Shown here one piece after another: positions 7,012 to 14,214 of a stretch of DNA of 54,774 nt. The stretch is from a virus: positions 1-54,774 of the IMG/VR virus record IMGVR_UViG_3300027896_002339. One strand, written 5' to 3'. The translations under genes were made by a program, and so were the position numbers. The notes beneath the pieces are model-generated. The model did no database searches and was not told where the DNA came from. It saw only the letters and a program-made list of their open reading frames with translations. Positions within the stretch are counted from its first letter, which is position 1; each line of letters begins with the position of its first letter.

Positions 7012-7515
7012 ATGAAAGCAATTAATCAATTTTTGTGTGAAGCATCTCAAAAGTATTTTATATACCTTGATATGGATGGTGTGATCTGTGATATGGATGC
7101 TCAATTTGAGAAGCTTGGTAAAGGTCCGATAGATGGTATTGTAAAACGAGGTGGTGCTGGAATGTTCTTTGCTATGGTTGCTAAAGAAGGAATTAAATTC
7201 TGGAGTGAGATGCCATGGACAAAAGATGGAAAACAATTGTGGCACTTCGTTAAACAATACCCATGCAGTATTTTGAGCGCGCCAACTAAAACTAGATCCA
7301 GTTTCATTGGTAAAGATATGTGGGTTAATGAACATCTAGGCAAGAATGTTAAACGAATCTTTGATAGGCATAAATACAAATATGCTTCACCGGATTCCAT
7401 ATTAATAGACGACATGGAAAAGAATATTAAACCGTGGATAGAAGCTGGTGGAATAGGAATCTTGCATACTGATACTGAAACTACTATAAAGAAACTGAAA
7501 GAAATTATGATATGA
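7012..7515 (+). CDS. HAD-family 5'(3')-nucleotidase-like protein with capsid-targeting-like leader
   Basis: 167 residues. YLDMDGVICDMD at 17-28 is HAD motif I (nucleophile and acid Asp in DxDGV). ILSAPTKTRSS near 88 fits motif II, and LIDDMEKNIKPWIEAGG near 130 fits motif IV, as in bacterial and phage deoxyribonucleotidases. The likely reaction is dephosphorylation of nucleoside monophosphates. The N-terminus MKAINQFLCEA is unlike an enzyme start and resembles the capsid-targeting leaders of T4 internal proteins (F-I/L-x-E-A), with predicted cleavage after Glu10. If so, the enzyme could be packaged. Its stop overlaps the next start by ATGA. Confidence 0.82.
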   Translation: MKAINQFLCEASQKYFIYLDMDGVICDMDAQFEKLGKGPIDGIVKRGGAGMFFAMVAKEGIKFWSEMPWTKDGKQLWHFVKQYPCSILSAPTKTRSSFIGKDMWVNEHLGKNVKRIFDRHKYKYASPDSILIDDMEKNIKPWIEAGGIGILHTDTETTIKKLKEIMI

Positions 7516-7877
7516 ACCCGTACGGTAACAGCACTTCTACATTCAATATAAATGATTTTTTCAACTGGCATAAAACAGTTAAAAACAATATCAATAATCC
7601 AAATGGACCAGGTCATACTGTAGTTGAATTGGATAGTATTAAACCTGGCGAGATAATTATCATGCGGCAGTTTGCACCAAATACTAGACCTATTGAAGTT
7701 GGTCGAATGAATACAATAGCAGGTCAAAATAGATTATCACTAGATAAAGATTTTAAGGGTATTGTAGTTGGAAAACCAAAAGATGGAGTTAAGAAGTTTG
7801 AAATTGTATATGTTGGTTTCTCCGAAGAAGAGAAAAAGACGTTAACAGAAATGGAATCGAAGGTTAATAAAGTTTAA
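7512..7877 (+). CDS. Hypothetical protein
   Basis: 121 residues, unrecognised. The first 40 residues are Asn/Thr-rich. The rest is beta-rich with GEIIIMRQFAPNTRPIEVGRM and FKGIVVGKPKDGVKKFEIVYVGF, ending in a charged helix. No membrane segment or Cys. It is translationally coupled to the nucleotidase by an ATGA overlap. Confidence 0.6.
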   Translation: MNPYGNSTSTFNINDFFNWHKTVKNNINNPNGPGHTVVELDSIKPGEIIIMRQFAPNTRPIEVGRMNTIAGQNRLSLDKDFKGIVVGKPKDGVKKFEIVYVGFSEEEKKTLTEMESKVNKV

Positions 7878-7882
7878 AATCA

Positions 7883-7896
7883 GAACAAAAATAAAA
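7883..7896 (+). promoter_or_regulatory. GAACAAAWW motif
   Basis: GAACAAAAATAAAA, 24 bases before the ATG of the 416-residue gene and upstream of its AAGGAA ribosome site. Confidence 0.4.
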
Positions 7897-7920
7897 TTTT
7901 AACTGCAAGGAATATTTGAT

Positions 7921-9171
7921 ATGACTATAAAAAACAATAATCGTTGGGCGGAAAGAAGAGCATTGATGGATTGCGTAATGCTTGGTAATTATGATGTTAG
8001 TGATAAAGTTGGTATTACCGAGTGGATTGAGAGTTTGTCTGACGATAAAGTTTTAGAGCTTTCAGAATCTATAGTGTATTCTGTATCAGATAATGAATCA
8101 AAGAATATTCTTGAATCTGGTTATATGTCTTCTATGGCAGCTAAGTCTACTAGTCATGTAATGTCTGAAAATCTTCTGAGAGAGAGAGCTTATAGTATAA
8201 TACAAGAAGCAGATGAAGGTCAACCAATGATTGATGTTGATAAATTATTGAAACATGGTGGTGGCACTGTTGTTGCTGTTGCTGCTTTAAAAGCGTGGAT
8301 TATAGATCCTGAACAAGGTGAAAAAATCATGCTGCAGCTAAAAAGAATTTCCTCTACAGAATATGATAAAGGAGCTGAAATTTTTAATAGAATGGCACAC
8401 ACTTGGAAAATAACCCAAGCCCACAGAAATTTAAGTTGGGCAGAAAAAGCGATAGATCATAGTTTAGGTGCACCTGATCCTGATAAAATAAAGGGAGCTA
8501 AAGAAGCATTGGCTAAATTAGAGAAAGATGGACCTACAGAAATTTTTCCTAGAATTGCTTCATATGTGAATCGAATGAAAAGAGTTGCTAGAAAAATAAC
8601 TAATTTAAATAATGCAACAGCTGCTCCTGGGAATGTTTCTGGTGTAAATACTGCAAGAAAAGAACTAGATAGAGAAATTAAAAAAGCTGGTATAGCATGG
8701 GATAAACACAATCGTGATGGTGGCGCTGACGCTTTAAAATCAAAAGGAGTTGCTGCATTGAAATCCACTGCTACTAAAGCTTCATATCTTATATTGCTTG
8801 TTGGAATTACAGGAACTATAATTTGGGCATATAATCTATATAAAAATATGATTAAAGGTGCTGGAGCTGCATGTAAGAAGCTAAAGAAGAATGATCACAC
8901 TATATGTGTTTTGAATTATAAGATTAGAGCATGTGATCAATTTATTTCTGAATTAAGAGGAGCTCTGCCTGCATGTGAAAAACACAAGAATCCAGATAGA
9001 TGCAATCATAGTATCCAAACACATATTTGGAATTGGACGAGAAAGAAAAAGGCGTTTCAAGAGAAATTACATGTAATGATGGCAGTTCATCCTAATGTAC
9101 CGATTACTACTCCTGGCGCAACCCGTGCTACACCAGGAGCAGAATCAAGTATCTTTAGAAACAGAATGTGA
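7921..9171 (+). CDS. Hypothetical protein with internal transmembrane segment, possible virion protein
   Basis: 416 residues. An acidic N-terminal region ends at YSIIQEADEG (91-100), a match to the T4 prohead-protease pattern (L/I)xE. Helical Ala/Lys-rich sequence follows to about 285, then a hydrophobic segment SYLILLVGITGTIIWAYNLY (about 288-308). After that comes a Cys-rich basic domain with CKKLKKNDHTIC, RACDQF and PACEKHKNPDRC, about six Cys in 60 residues, and a Pro/Thr tail. The membrane segment plus cleavage site would suit an internal protein that enters the host membrane during DNA delivery, but that is inference. No family recognised. Confidence 0.62.
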   Translation: MTIKNNNRWAERRALMDCVMLGNYDVSDKVGITEWIESLSDDKVLELSESIVYSVSDNESKNILESGYMSSMAAKSTSHVMSENLLRERAYSIIQEADEGQPMIDVDKLLKHGGGTVVAVAALKAWIIDPEQGEKIMLQLKRISSTEYDKGAEIFNRMAHTWKITQAHRNLSWAEKAIDHSLGAPDPDKIKGAKEALAKLEKDGPTEIFPRIASYVNRMKRVARKITNLNNATAAPGNVSGVNTARKELDREIKKAGIAWDKHNRDGGADALKSKGVAALKSTATKASYLILLVGITGTIIWAYNLYKNMIKGAGAACKKLKKNDHTICVLNYKIRACDQFISELRGALPACEKHKNPDRCNHSIQTHIWNWTRKKKAFQEKLHVMMAVHPNVPITTPGATRATPGAESSIFRNRM

Positions 9172-9173
9172 TA

Positions 9174-9488
9174 TTACTTAGCAAGCGAGAGATTGGGGAT
9201 ATTTGGAACTACTTTAGCTGTTACAATTTTACTTGTAATTCTATTGTATTCTGCGATGATATCTGCATTCTCGCTATAGAACATAATCATTGTTTTGCTG
9301 AGTGTGATTTCTTCACCGGGACCAGTAGCAAATGGGTTAAAAGGTGAGAACCTGATACCCATTTTCTGATCCTGGAATACTGTATTCACAATGAGTGCTT
9401 CCTTGACGATAATATCCATCATAGATTCATTTATTACTTCTGCTGCTATTACTTCACCGCTGACTAGTTTGATCAATTTTGCTGACAT
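9174..9488 (-). CDS. Sm-like conserved phage protein
   Basis: 104 residues. The N-terminus AKLIKLVSGEVIAAEVI matches the Sm1-type beta strand pair of LSm-like proteins (K-L-x-x-G-x-x-I-x-A-x-V). The rest (IIVKEALIVNTV, MGIRFSPFNPFA, ITLSKTMIMFYSE, IAEYNRITSKIV) has the layout I recall for a small protein conserved in T4-like cyanophages. LSm folds form rings that bind RNA, but whether this one does is unknown. It is the only minus-strand gene inside a plus-strand block. ATG has AAAGGAG 7 bases upstream. Confidence 0.7.
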   Translation of the reverse strand: MSAKLIKLVSGEVIAAEVINESMMDIIVKEALIVNTVFQDQKMGIRFSPFNPFATGPGEEITLSKTMIMFYSENADIIAEYNRITSKIVTAKVVPNIPNLSLAK

Positions 9489-9530
9489 GTTTCTAACTCC
9501 TTTAGTTTGTTTATAAGTACCGCAATACTT

Positions 9531-9539
9531 TATTTATTC
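9531..9539 (-). promoter_or_regulatory. GAAYAAAWW motif
   Basis: GAATAAATA on the minus strand, 42 bases upstream of the Sm-like gene start, placed where a promoter for this isolated gene is needed. Confidence 0.4.
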
Positions 9540-9564
9540 TATAGTCATTGAAAAGGTTTCTATT

Positions 9565-10116
9565 ATGTTAAACTTGGGCATCATCATAGCTAATATTAAG
9601 AAGGGGCAATCCGCTCTAAAAGTTAAATCTGTTCTCGTTAAGTTAGAACAGAACTATCAAAGAGTTAAAGGAAATATAAAAATAACAGGTTGTAAAAAGG
9701 AACCAAACAAGATAACAGTATATACAACTATACCATCTGATTCAACGGCAGGGGTTTTATATGATACGGTTTTGGAATTTCACACGACTGGTCATTTAAG
9801 TGTATCTACACCGTTCAAAGCTTATAGTAACTCACCTTCTTTTGCGTATAATTTTTCCTACGTTTTCAATACGAATGGAAGCTTATTGTGGCCAGAGAAG
9901 TATCCAGCAGAGTTTAAAAAAATGACTCCTAAGACAAGGAATCCGTATATGTTTGCTGGATTTGATAAACATATTTTTGCTGCTGTAAGATTCATTGGTG
10001 ATTACGGATTAAACAATATTATTAGTGAATTAGATGGAACAATCCCACCAGTAAAATCATTTGATGATAAAGTAAGAGAATTGAGAACTGTAAGAGGCGG
10101 AACCTCGAACGTATAA
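9565..10116 (+). CDS. Hypothetical protein
   Basis: 183 residues, unrecognised. A short helical, basic N-terminus leads into a long beta-rich middle (ITVYTTIPSDSTAGVLYDTV, LEFHTTGHLSVSTPFKAY, FAYNFSYVFNTNGSLLW), then a helical end with FDDKVRELRTVRGG. Aromatic-rich beta structure fits a virion component, but there is no family evidence. AAAAGG lies 7 bases upstream of the ATG. Confidence 0.6.
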   Translation: MLNLGIIIANIKKGQSALKVKSVLVKLEQNYQRVKGNIKITGCKKEPNKITVYTTIPSDSTAGVLYDTVLEFHTTGHLSVSTPFKAYSNSPSFAYNFSYVFNTNGSLLWPEKYPAEFKKMTPKTRNPYMFAGFDKHIFAAVRFIGDYGLNNIISELDGTIPPVKSFDDKVRELRTVRGGTSNV

Positions 10117-10127
10117 ATCTAGAATTA

Positions 10128-10140
10128 GAATAAATTAAAA
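10128..10140 (+). promoter_or_regulatory. GAAYAAATTAAAA motif
   Basis: GAATAAATTAAAA, a perfect match to the consensus, 35 bases before the ATG at 10176. Confidence 0.45.
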
Positions 10141-10175
10141 ATGGTTTGTTTTTAAAATATTTTTGGAGAGCAACT

Positions 10176-10790
10176 ATGTCAATACAAATTGGAATGAAAG
10201 TAGTCGATATGATTTTGCATGAGTCACCCAGAGGAGCCGGTAGTAAACAAAGGAGACTAATGAAAAAATTGGCTCTTGGTAAAGTTCCTGTTACTATGAC
10301 AAATGAACCAACCAATGTACCACCGGTTACAGTTCATACAGATGCACCTGTTGCTCCTATAACTCCTCCGGCACCTGCTCCTGTGGTAGAACCAGTAGCT
10401 GCACCAGCACCCGTTCCTGTAACTCCCTCGAAACCTTTAGTAGAACCAGCTTCTGTTCCAATGTCTGATGCAGAACGAACTATAATTAATGCACAGAGAA
10501 CTGGCGGAGAAAAATCTGTTGCAGATGCAGCAAAAAATGTTGTAACAAACCCAGAAGCAGAACAAGGATTCCTTAGTAGAATGGCTGGACATGCTACCAC
10601 GCCGGTAAAATGGGCAGGTGAAAAAATAGCTGGTATGGGTGAAACAGGTGGAAATGTAGAGAAGGTTGGTCAATTTATAGCACAGCATAGAAATCCAATT
10701 ACAGCTGGTATTGGTATAACTGCAGCTGGTCTTGGTGTAATGCATCACTTGAAAAATAGACGGGATCAAAGAAATCAACAAACAATGTAA
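10176..10790 (+). CDS. Pro/Ala-rich putative internal capsid protein
   Basis: 204 residues from ATG 10176 (GGAGAG upstream); an in-frame TTG at 10146 lacks a ribosome site. The leader MSIQIGMKVVDMILHES ends in LHE-S, matching (L/I)xE cleavage after residue 16. Then come a basic stretch (KQRRLMKKLALGK), a Pro/Ala/Val-rich linker (about 45-95), and a segment with KWAGEKIAGMGE plus a Gly/Ala-rich hydrophobic end (TAGIGITAAGLGVMHHLKNR). The leader, the KWAGEKI block and the tail are all repeated in the next gene, so the two are paralogues. Packaging is inferred from the leader. Confidence 0.65.
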   Translation: MSIQIGMKVVDMILHESPRGAGSKQRRLMKKLALGKVPVTMTNEPTNVPPVTVHTDAPVAPITPPAPAPVVEPVAAPAPVPVTPSKPLVEPASVPMSDAERTIINAQRTGGEKSVADAAKNVVTNPEAEQGFLSRMAGHATTPVKWAGEKIAGMGETGGNVEKVGQFIAQHRNPITAGIGITAAGLGVMHHLKNRRDQRNQQTM

Positions 10791-10814
10791 GCAAGATAAT
10801 CAGGGAGAATAATC

Positions 10815-11159
10815 ATGTCAACAGAAATCGGAATGAAAGTTGTAGAAAATATTTTGAAAGAAAGTGTCGGCTCTAGAATTAAACAAGGCTCTAAATTTTT
10901 GGCTAAACCAGCAAAATGGGCTGGTGAGAAAATTGAAAAAGCTGGTCAAGAAATTGTAAAGCACCATAACAGTATGACAGATGGTAAGGGTGATTCGATT
11001 AAGGGAGCGGTCGGTTCAGCAATTCAAAAAGTTGGATCTGATGTAGCAAAGCATCCTGGTGCTTATACTGGTGCAACAGCTGGTGTTGGTGTTGCTGGTA
11101 CTAAAGCAGCAAAGCATCTTAAACATAGACGTGATAAAAAAGCTGGTGAAAAGGGTTAA
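10815..11159 (+). CDS. Putative internal capsid protein, paralogue of the preceding gene
   Basis: 114 residues. MSTEIGMKVVENILKES aligns with the previous protein's leader and gives the same cleavage site (LKE-S after residue 16). KPAKWAGEKIEKAGQEIVKHHN and the Gly/Ala-rich TGATAGVGVAGTKAAKHLKHRRDKK also align, but the Pro-rich linker is missing. Highly basic overall, suited to binding DNA in the head. GGAG lies 7 bases upstream. The stop is directly followed by the next ATG. Confidence 0.62.
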   Translation: MSTEIGMKVVENILKESVGSRIKQGSKFLAKPAKWAGEKIEKAGQEIVKHHNSMTDGKGDSIKGAVGSAIQKVGSDVAKHPGAYTGATAGVGVAGTKAAKHLKHRRDKKAGEKG

Positions 11160-11648
11160 ATGAACAACCAGTACCACGACACATCAAAGATATTGATGGA
11201 ACTATCGCTCGCTAATCTAGCTCCTGCTTTTAAACAAGGTATGACTAATGTTAAAAATACAATTGGTCAAAAAGCTGGTGCTGTAGCTGGTGCTGTTGGG
11301 CGTGCGGGCAGTGCTGTTAAACAAGCAGCTGTTAATACAGCAACTAAAGCTGGTGGTGCTATTAGTCAAGCTGGTGCAAATACCGCTGCTGCTGCAGCTC
11401 GTGCTAAAGAAGCTGCAACTAATGCCATGAATAAAACCAGAGAGGTTGCTAGAGACACTGCACAAAAAGCAAGAGAAGCTGCTAAAGATGCTGCAGATAG
11501 GGCACGAAATGCTACTAAGCAAGCTGTAGAGAAAGCTAAACCCGTTGTTCAACAAGCTGGAAAAACTGCGTTAAAAGTAGCTAAGAATACTGCTATAGGA
11601 ACTGGCGCAGTTGGTGCTGGTGGTGTATATCTTGCTGCTAAGGATTAA
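11160..11648 (+). CDS. LEA-like Ala/Lys-rich helical protein, putative internal capsid protein
   Basis: 162 residues, dominated by Ala, Lys and Gln. After a leader ending KILMEL (possible (L/I)xE site at Glu14), residues 30-150 form an uninterrupted amphipathic pattern with irregular 11-residue periodicity (AARAKEAATNAMNKTREVAR, AQKAREAAKDAADRARNATK). This resembles group 3 late embryogenesis abundant proteins, which are disordered in water and fold on drying or crowding. In a phage head it might coat or condense DNA. A Gly-rich hydrophobic stretch ends the protein. The resemblance may reflect composition alone. Confidence 0.6.
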   Translation: MNNQYHDTSKILMELSLANLAPAFKQGMTNVKNTIGQKAGAVAGAVGRAGSAVKQAAVNTATKAGGAISQAGANTAAAAARAKEAATNAMNKTREVARDTAQKAREAAKDAADRARNATKQAVEKAKPVVQQAGKTALKVAKNTAIGTGAVGAGGVYLAAKD

Positions 11649-11649
11649 T

Positions 11650-11793
11650 ATGAAACTTGATGGATTTGCTATTATAAGTGAAGCAATGAAATTATTTAGC
11701 GAAAAAAAATTTCAGGCTAGAGGCAGATCTACTGGTGCTTCTACAGGAAAATTAATCAAGAAAACAGCAGCGAATTTGTTAAAGAGAATATAA
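11650..11793 (+). CDS. Small putative internal capsid peptide
   Basis: 47 residues from ATG 11650, just past the stop of the LEA-like gene. The leader MKLDGFAIISEA fits the same targeting pattern, with cleavage after ISE (Glu11) before Ala. The remaining 36 residues are very basic (SEKKFQARGRSTGASTGK, then KKTAANLLKR). This is the last gene before the bidirectional terminator. Confidence 0.55.
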   Translation: MKLDGFAIISEAMKLFSEKKFQARGRSTGASTGKLIKKTAANLLKRI

Positions 11794-11796
11794 AGT

Positions 11797-11834
11797 AGGA
11801 CCCTCTGGAAATTACTGAGATTCCAGAGGGTCCT
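11797..11834. terminator. Bidirectional hairpin terminator
   Basis: A perfect 14-bp inverted repeat, AGGACCCTCTGGAA and its complement, around a 10-base loop. It sits between the end of the plus-strand block (11793) and the convergent MoxR gene (11845), so it can stop transcription from both sides. Confidence 0.85.
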
Positions 11835-11844
11835 ATCTTCACGT

Positions 11845-13002
11845 CTATTTTCCTACATTCAATAACTTCTTAGCAACTTCAAGAAGTTGATTATTCCCTT
11901 TAATCAATTCATAATATACCAAAGCTGTTTTAGCTTTTGCAGCTTCAGATACTATAATAGTTCGAAGACCTAAAGGAATTATTTCTTTGCAAGCAACTGT
12001 TAGATTATCAAAGAGTTTCTTAACTACTTTAATTTCACTAACAATCTCTTCATCCTTCATATCATAATTCTTCATCTTCCATGTCTTCATAAACTCAGCT
12101 ATGATTGCACTCATAAGCGAATATGCATCGATCTTAGACATTGCAGTAAGATCAGGTAGTGGTGTGTTTTGAATTAAAAATTCTTCCGCATTCCACTGAC
12201 TAAATAATCTTACATATTCCACAAATTTTTGTGTGTATTCCTGTCCAACATGACCATGTCCTAATATAAGATAATCAGAAGTAGAAAGTCTGCCTTTTGA
12301 TTCCAATTGATCAAGAGAATCTGAATAATGTGTCCATGATCTAGGAGAAGCAAATGGAGCTGATTCTAATGGAGGACTTTGTAATAGGTCTGGATACAAT
12401 CCCAGAAAAGACATCACATCTTGTCTCACACCATAAGTAATTGCGAAGTCATTAACCCATGATTCAACAGTTGTAACAACATCCACAAAAAGTAATCTGT
12501 TAACGATAGGACTCATTATTGGTTGAGCGCCAGCAGAATCTGTACTTTTATTACCCGCCAAAACAATTACATAATTATCTGATAGTTTATGATTATGAAT
12601 TGATTTATAAGTTAGTAATTGAAAAAGATAATTTTGTATACTTTTACAACAAAGATGTGCATCATCAAGAAATAATATAGTATTAGGACCATTGCCTTTT
12701 ATCTTCAAATGATCCTCTGAAAATAATTCGGGTTTAGACCAGTAATATTCTTTTTGATCAGAAGAAGCAGGAATAGGAAGTCCAGAAATTTGCTCAATCA
12801 ACATAGTTGAAAGATATTTTATATTTAATGATATATCTAATTTCTTAGCAACCTGTTCCATCAAAGAACTTTTTCCAACTCCTGGACTTCCTGATAGATA
12901 TATGATTGAGGTGGGACGATTCATTGGCGAGTTTTTTAGTTGTAGATTAATATTTGATTCTATATATTTAACTGCTTCTGATAGATTAACTGTAGTTGAC
13001 AT
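11845..13002 (-). CDS. MoxR-type AAA+ ATPase
   Basis: 385 residues. Walker A GSPGVGKS (38-45), Walker B ILFLDDAH (109-116), sensor 1 Asn in VLAGN (151), and SPRSW (219-223) in the sensor-2 region mark an AAA+ ATPase of the MoxR/RavA group. These ATPases usually pair with a VWA-domain protein and remodel or insert metals into partners. The matching VWA/metallopeptidase gene lies upstream on the same strand at 15276-16649, so the two probably act together. The ATG has GGAG 13 bases upstream, rather far. An endonuclease cassette sits directly upstream. Confidence 0.85.
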   Translation of the reverse strand: MSTTVNLSEAVKYIESNINLQLKNSPMNRPTSIIYLSGSPGVGKSSLMEQVAKKLDISLNIKYLSTMLIEQISGLPIPASSDQKEYYWSKPELFSEDHLKIKGNGPNTILFLDDAHLCCKSIQNYLFQLLTYKSIHNHKLSDNYVIVLAGNKSTDSAGAQPIMSPIVNRLLFVDVVTTVESWVNDFAITYGVRQDVMSFLGLYPDLLQSPPLESAPFASPRSWTHYSDSLDQLESKGRLSTSDYLILGHGHVGQEYTQKFVEYVRLFSQWNAEEFLIQNTPLPDLTAMSKIDAYSLMSAIIAEFMKTWKMKNYDMKDEEIVSEIKVVKKLFDNLTVACKEIIPLGLRTIIVSEAAKAKTALVYYELIKGNNQLLEVAKKLLNVGK

Positions 13003-13020
13003 AATCTTGTTATAACTCCT

Positions 13021-13980
13021 TTAATTTCTTCCTTGGTCTAGTAACACTAAAAAATCTTTAAATCTTTGAATTTCTTTTTCTGGATTTTTGAGAAATTCTT
13101 GTTCTGAAATATAATACACCATGCATGAAAGATGATAAGATATTATTAATTGTCTATTTTGATCATTATTAGATAGTTCACCGTTTATTTTAAAATGATG
13201 TGGTTCAAGAACTTCAATTGCAAGATTATATTTTTTATCATACAAATCCATAAACTTCCCACATTCATTAACCATACTTCGATCATTTCTTAGAAATGAC
13301 TCGCTACTAAAAATTTCTAGTTGGTCTCCAATAGGAATTTCATTATTTCCAATTCTTGGACACATTCGTTTACCATTTAACTTGTGTTTTTCAATATATT
13401 CAATGGCAGATATACTTTGTTTCTTCTTTGTTTCTAACGTTCGTTTTTTCCCTATATTTGCGTTTGCTATTTTTTTAATTGTTTCTTGTGTGTGTTTTCT
13501 TTCTTTAAATTTTTTAATTGTTTCTTGTGTATGTTGTTTACCATAAAATGAATTTAGTTTTCCACTACATTTCTCTTTCATTTTATTTTTGGTTTTTTCT
13601 GTATGTTTTCTTCCTTTAAAATTATTAGCTAATTTTGCTTTATGTTCCTTAGAAAGTTTTCTTCCTGTTAGAGATTTAGACATTTTCTCTATTGATACAG
13701 GAGATGATTTAAAACCTTTTGGTGTTCCGCCTCTATGATTTTCTTTCATTTTTTGTTTGGATTCTTCAGAATGTTTTCTTTCTGACATTCCTTTGCAATT
13801 TTGGGATAATTTTTGTTTCCATTTTTCAGAAAATTTTTTTCCTTTGTTGGGAGCGTGATGTCCTTTAATCCATAAATTTCCAATCTTCTTTACTTTTTCA
13901 CCACAACCACACAAACATAAAGGTAATTCTTTCTTAACCCCAATTACTAAATTATTCTCTATTGATATTCTCGCTTTCAT
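13021..13980 (-). CDS. Free-standing homing endonuclease, NUMOD3-repeat type (A)
   Basis: 319 residues. An N-terminal zinc-finger-like motif CLCGCGEKV..IKGHH (about 22-42) is followed by six or more NUMOD3-like repeats (GKxxSEExKxKxxENxKG), which bind DNA in GIY-YIG and HNH homing enzymes. The C-terminal nuclease has NLAIEVLEPHHF, then a DQNRQLI segment, like Vsr/EDxHD-type PD-(D/E)XK nucleases. The gene lies between others without splitting an ORF, as T4 seg/mob genes do. It is coupled to a ribbon-helix-helix gene by a 29-base overlap. The C-terminal third is shared with endonucleases B and C. Confidence 0.8.
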   Translation of the reverse strand: MKARISIENNLVIGVKKELPLCLCGCGEKVKKIGNLWIKGHHAPNKGKKFSEKWKQKLSQNCKGMSERKHSEESKQKMKENHRGGTPKGFKSSPVSIEKMSKSLTGRKLSKEHKAKLANNFKGRKHTEKTKNKMKEKCSGKLNSFYGKQHTQETIKKFKERKHTQETIKKIANANIGKKRTLETKKKQSISAIEYIEKHKLNGKRMCPRIGNNEIPIGDQLEIFSSESFLRNDRSMVNECGKFMDLYDKKYNLAIEVLEPHHFKINGELSNNDQNRQLIISYHLSCMVYYISEQEFLKNPEKEIQRFKDFLVLLDQGRN

Positions 13981-14116
13981 TATATTTCTCTTTTAATAAT
14001 TTAACACCTTCGTCAATTAACTGAAATAAAAATTTATCAGTTGTTGCTGCAAGATGTTTTAATTCATCATACGCATTTTTAGAAATCAAAACTTGTCTTT
14101 TATCATCCATATTCAT
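13952..14116 (-). CDS. Ribbon-helix-helix protein coupled to endonuclease A
   Basis: 54 residues from ATG 14116 (AGGAG 3 bases upstream). KRQVLISKNAYDELKHLAA and then KFLFQLIDEGVKLLKEKY fit the CopG/Arc layout: beta strand, helix, turn, helix. It overlaps the endonuclease start. A plausible role is an autorepressor that limits nuclease expression. It is diverged in sequence from the other four RHH genes here. Confidence 0.65.
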   Translation of the reverse strand: MNMDDKRQVLISKNAYDELKHLAATTDKFLFQLIDEGVKLLKEKYNESENINRE

Positions 14117-14149
14117 TACTCCTAATAATTGATAAATCAATAAATAGAT

Positions 14150-14162
14150 TTATAATTTATTC
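14150..14162 (-). promoter_or_regulatory. GAAYAAATTAWAA motif
   Basis: GAATAAATTATAA on the minus strand, 33 bases upstream of the RHH gene of cassette A. Confidence 0.4.
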
Positions 14163-14214
14163 ATATTATAAAATGAATCATTCATTAGGATTGAACTAAT
14201 GAATGATTTCAAAT

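Noticed and set aside
7101-7727. Long minus-strand frame opposite the nucleotidase
   Set aside because: It is antisense to a gene with clear HAD motifs, has no ribosome site, and its Cys/Ile/Phe-rich product looks like a shadow translation.
10146-10175. Upstream TTG start for the Pro/Ala-rich protein
   Set aside because: GGAGAG sits correctly for ATG 10176, and the paralogue begins at the matching ATG.
11160-11648. Coiled-coil tail fibre or histone-like protein
   Set aside because: Periodicity is 11-residue and Ala-rich without heptad Leu/Ile core, and no histone-fold or HU motif is seen.
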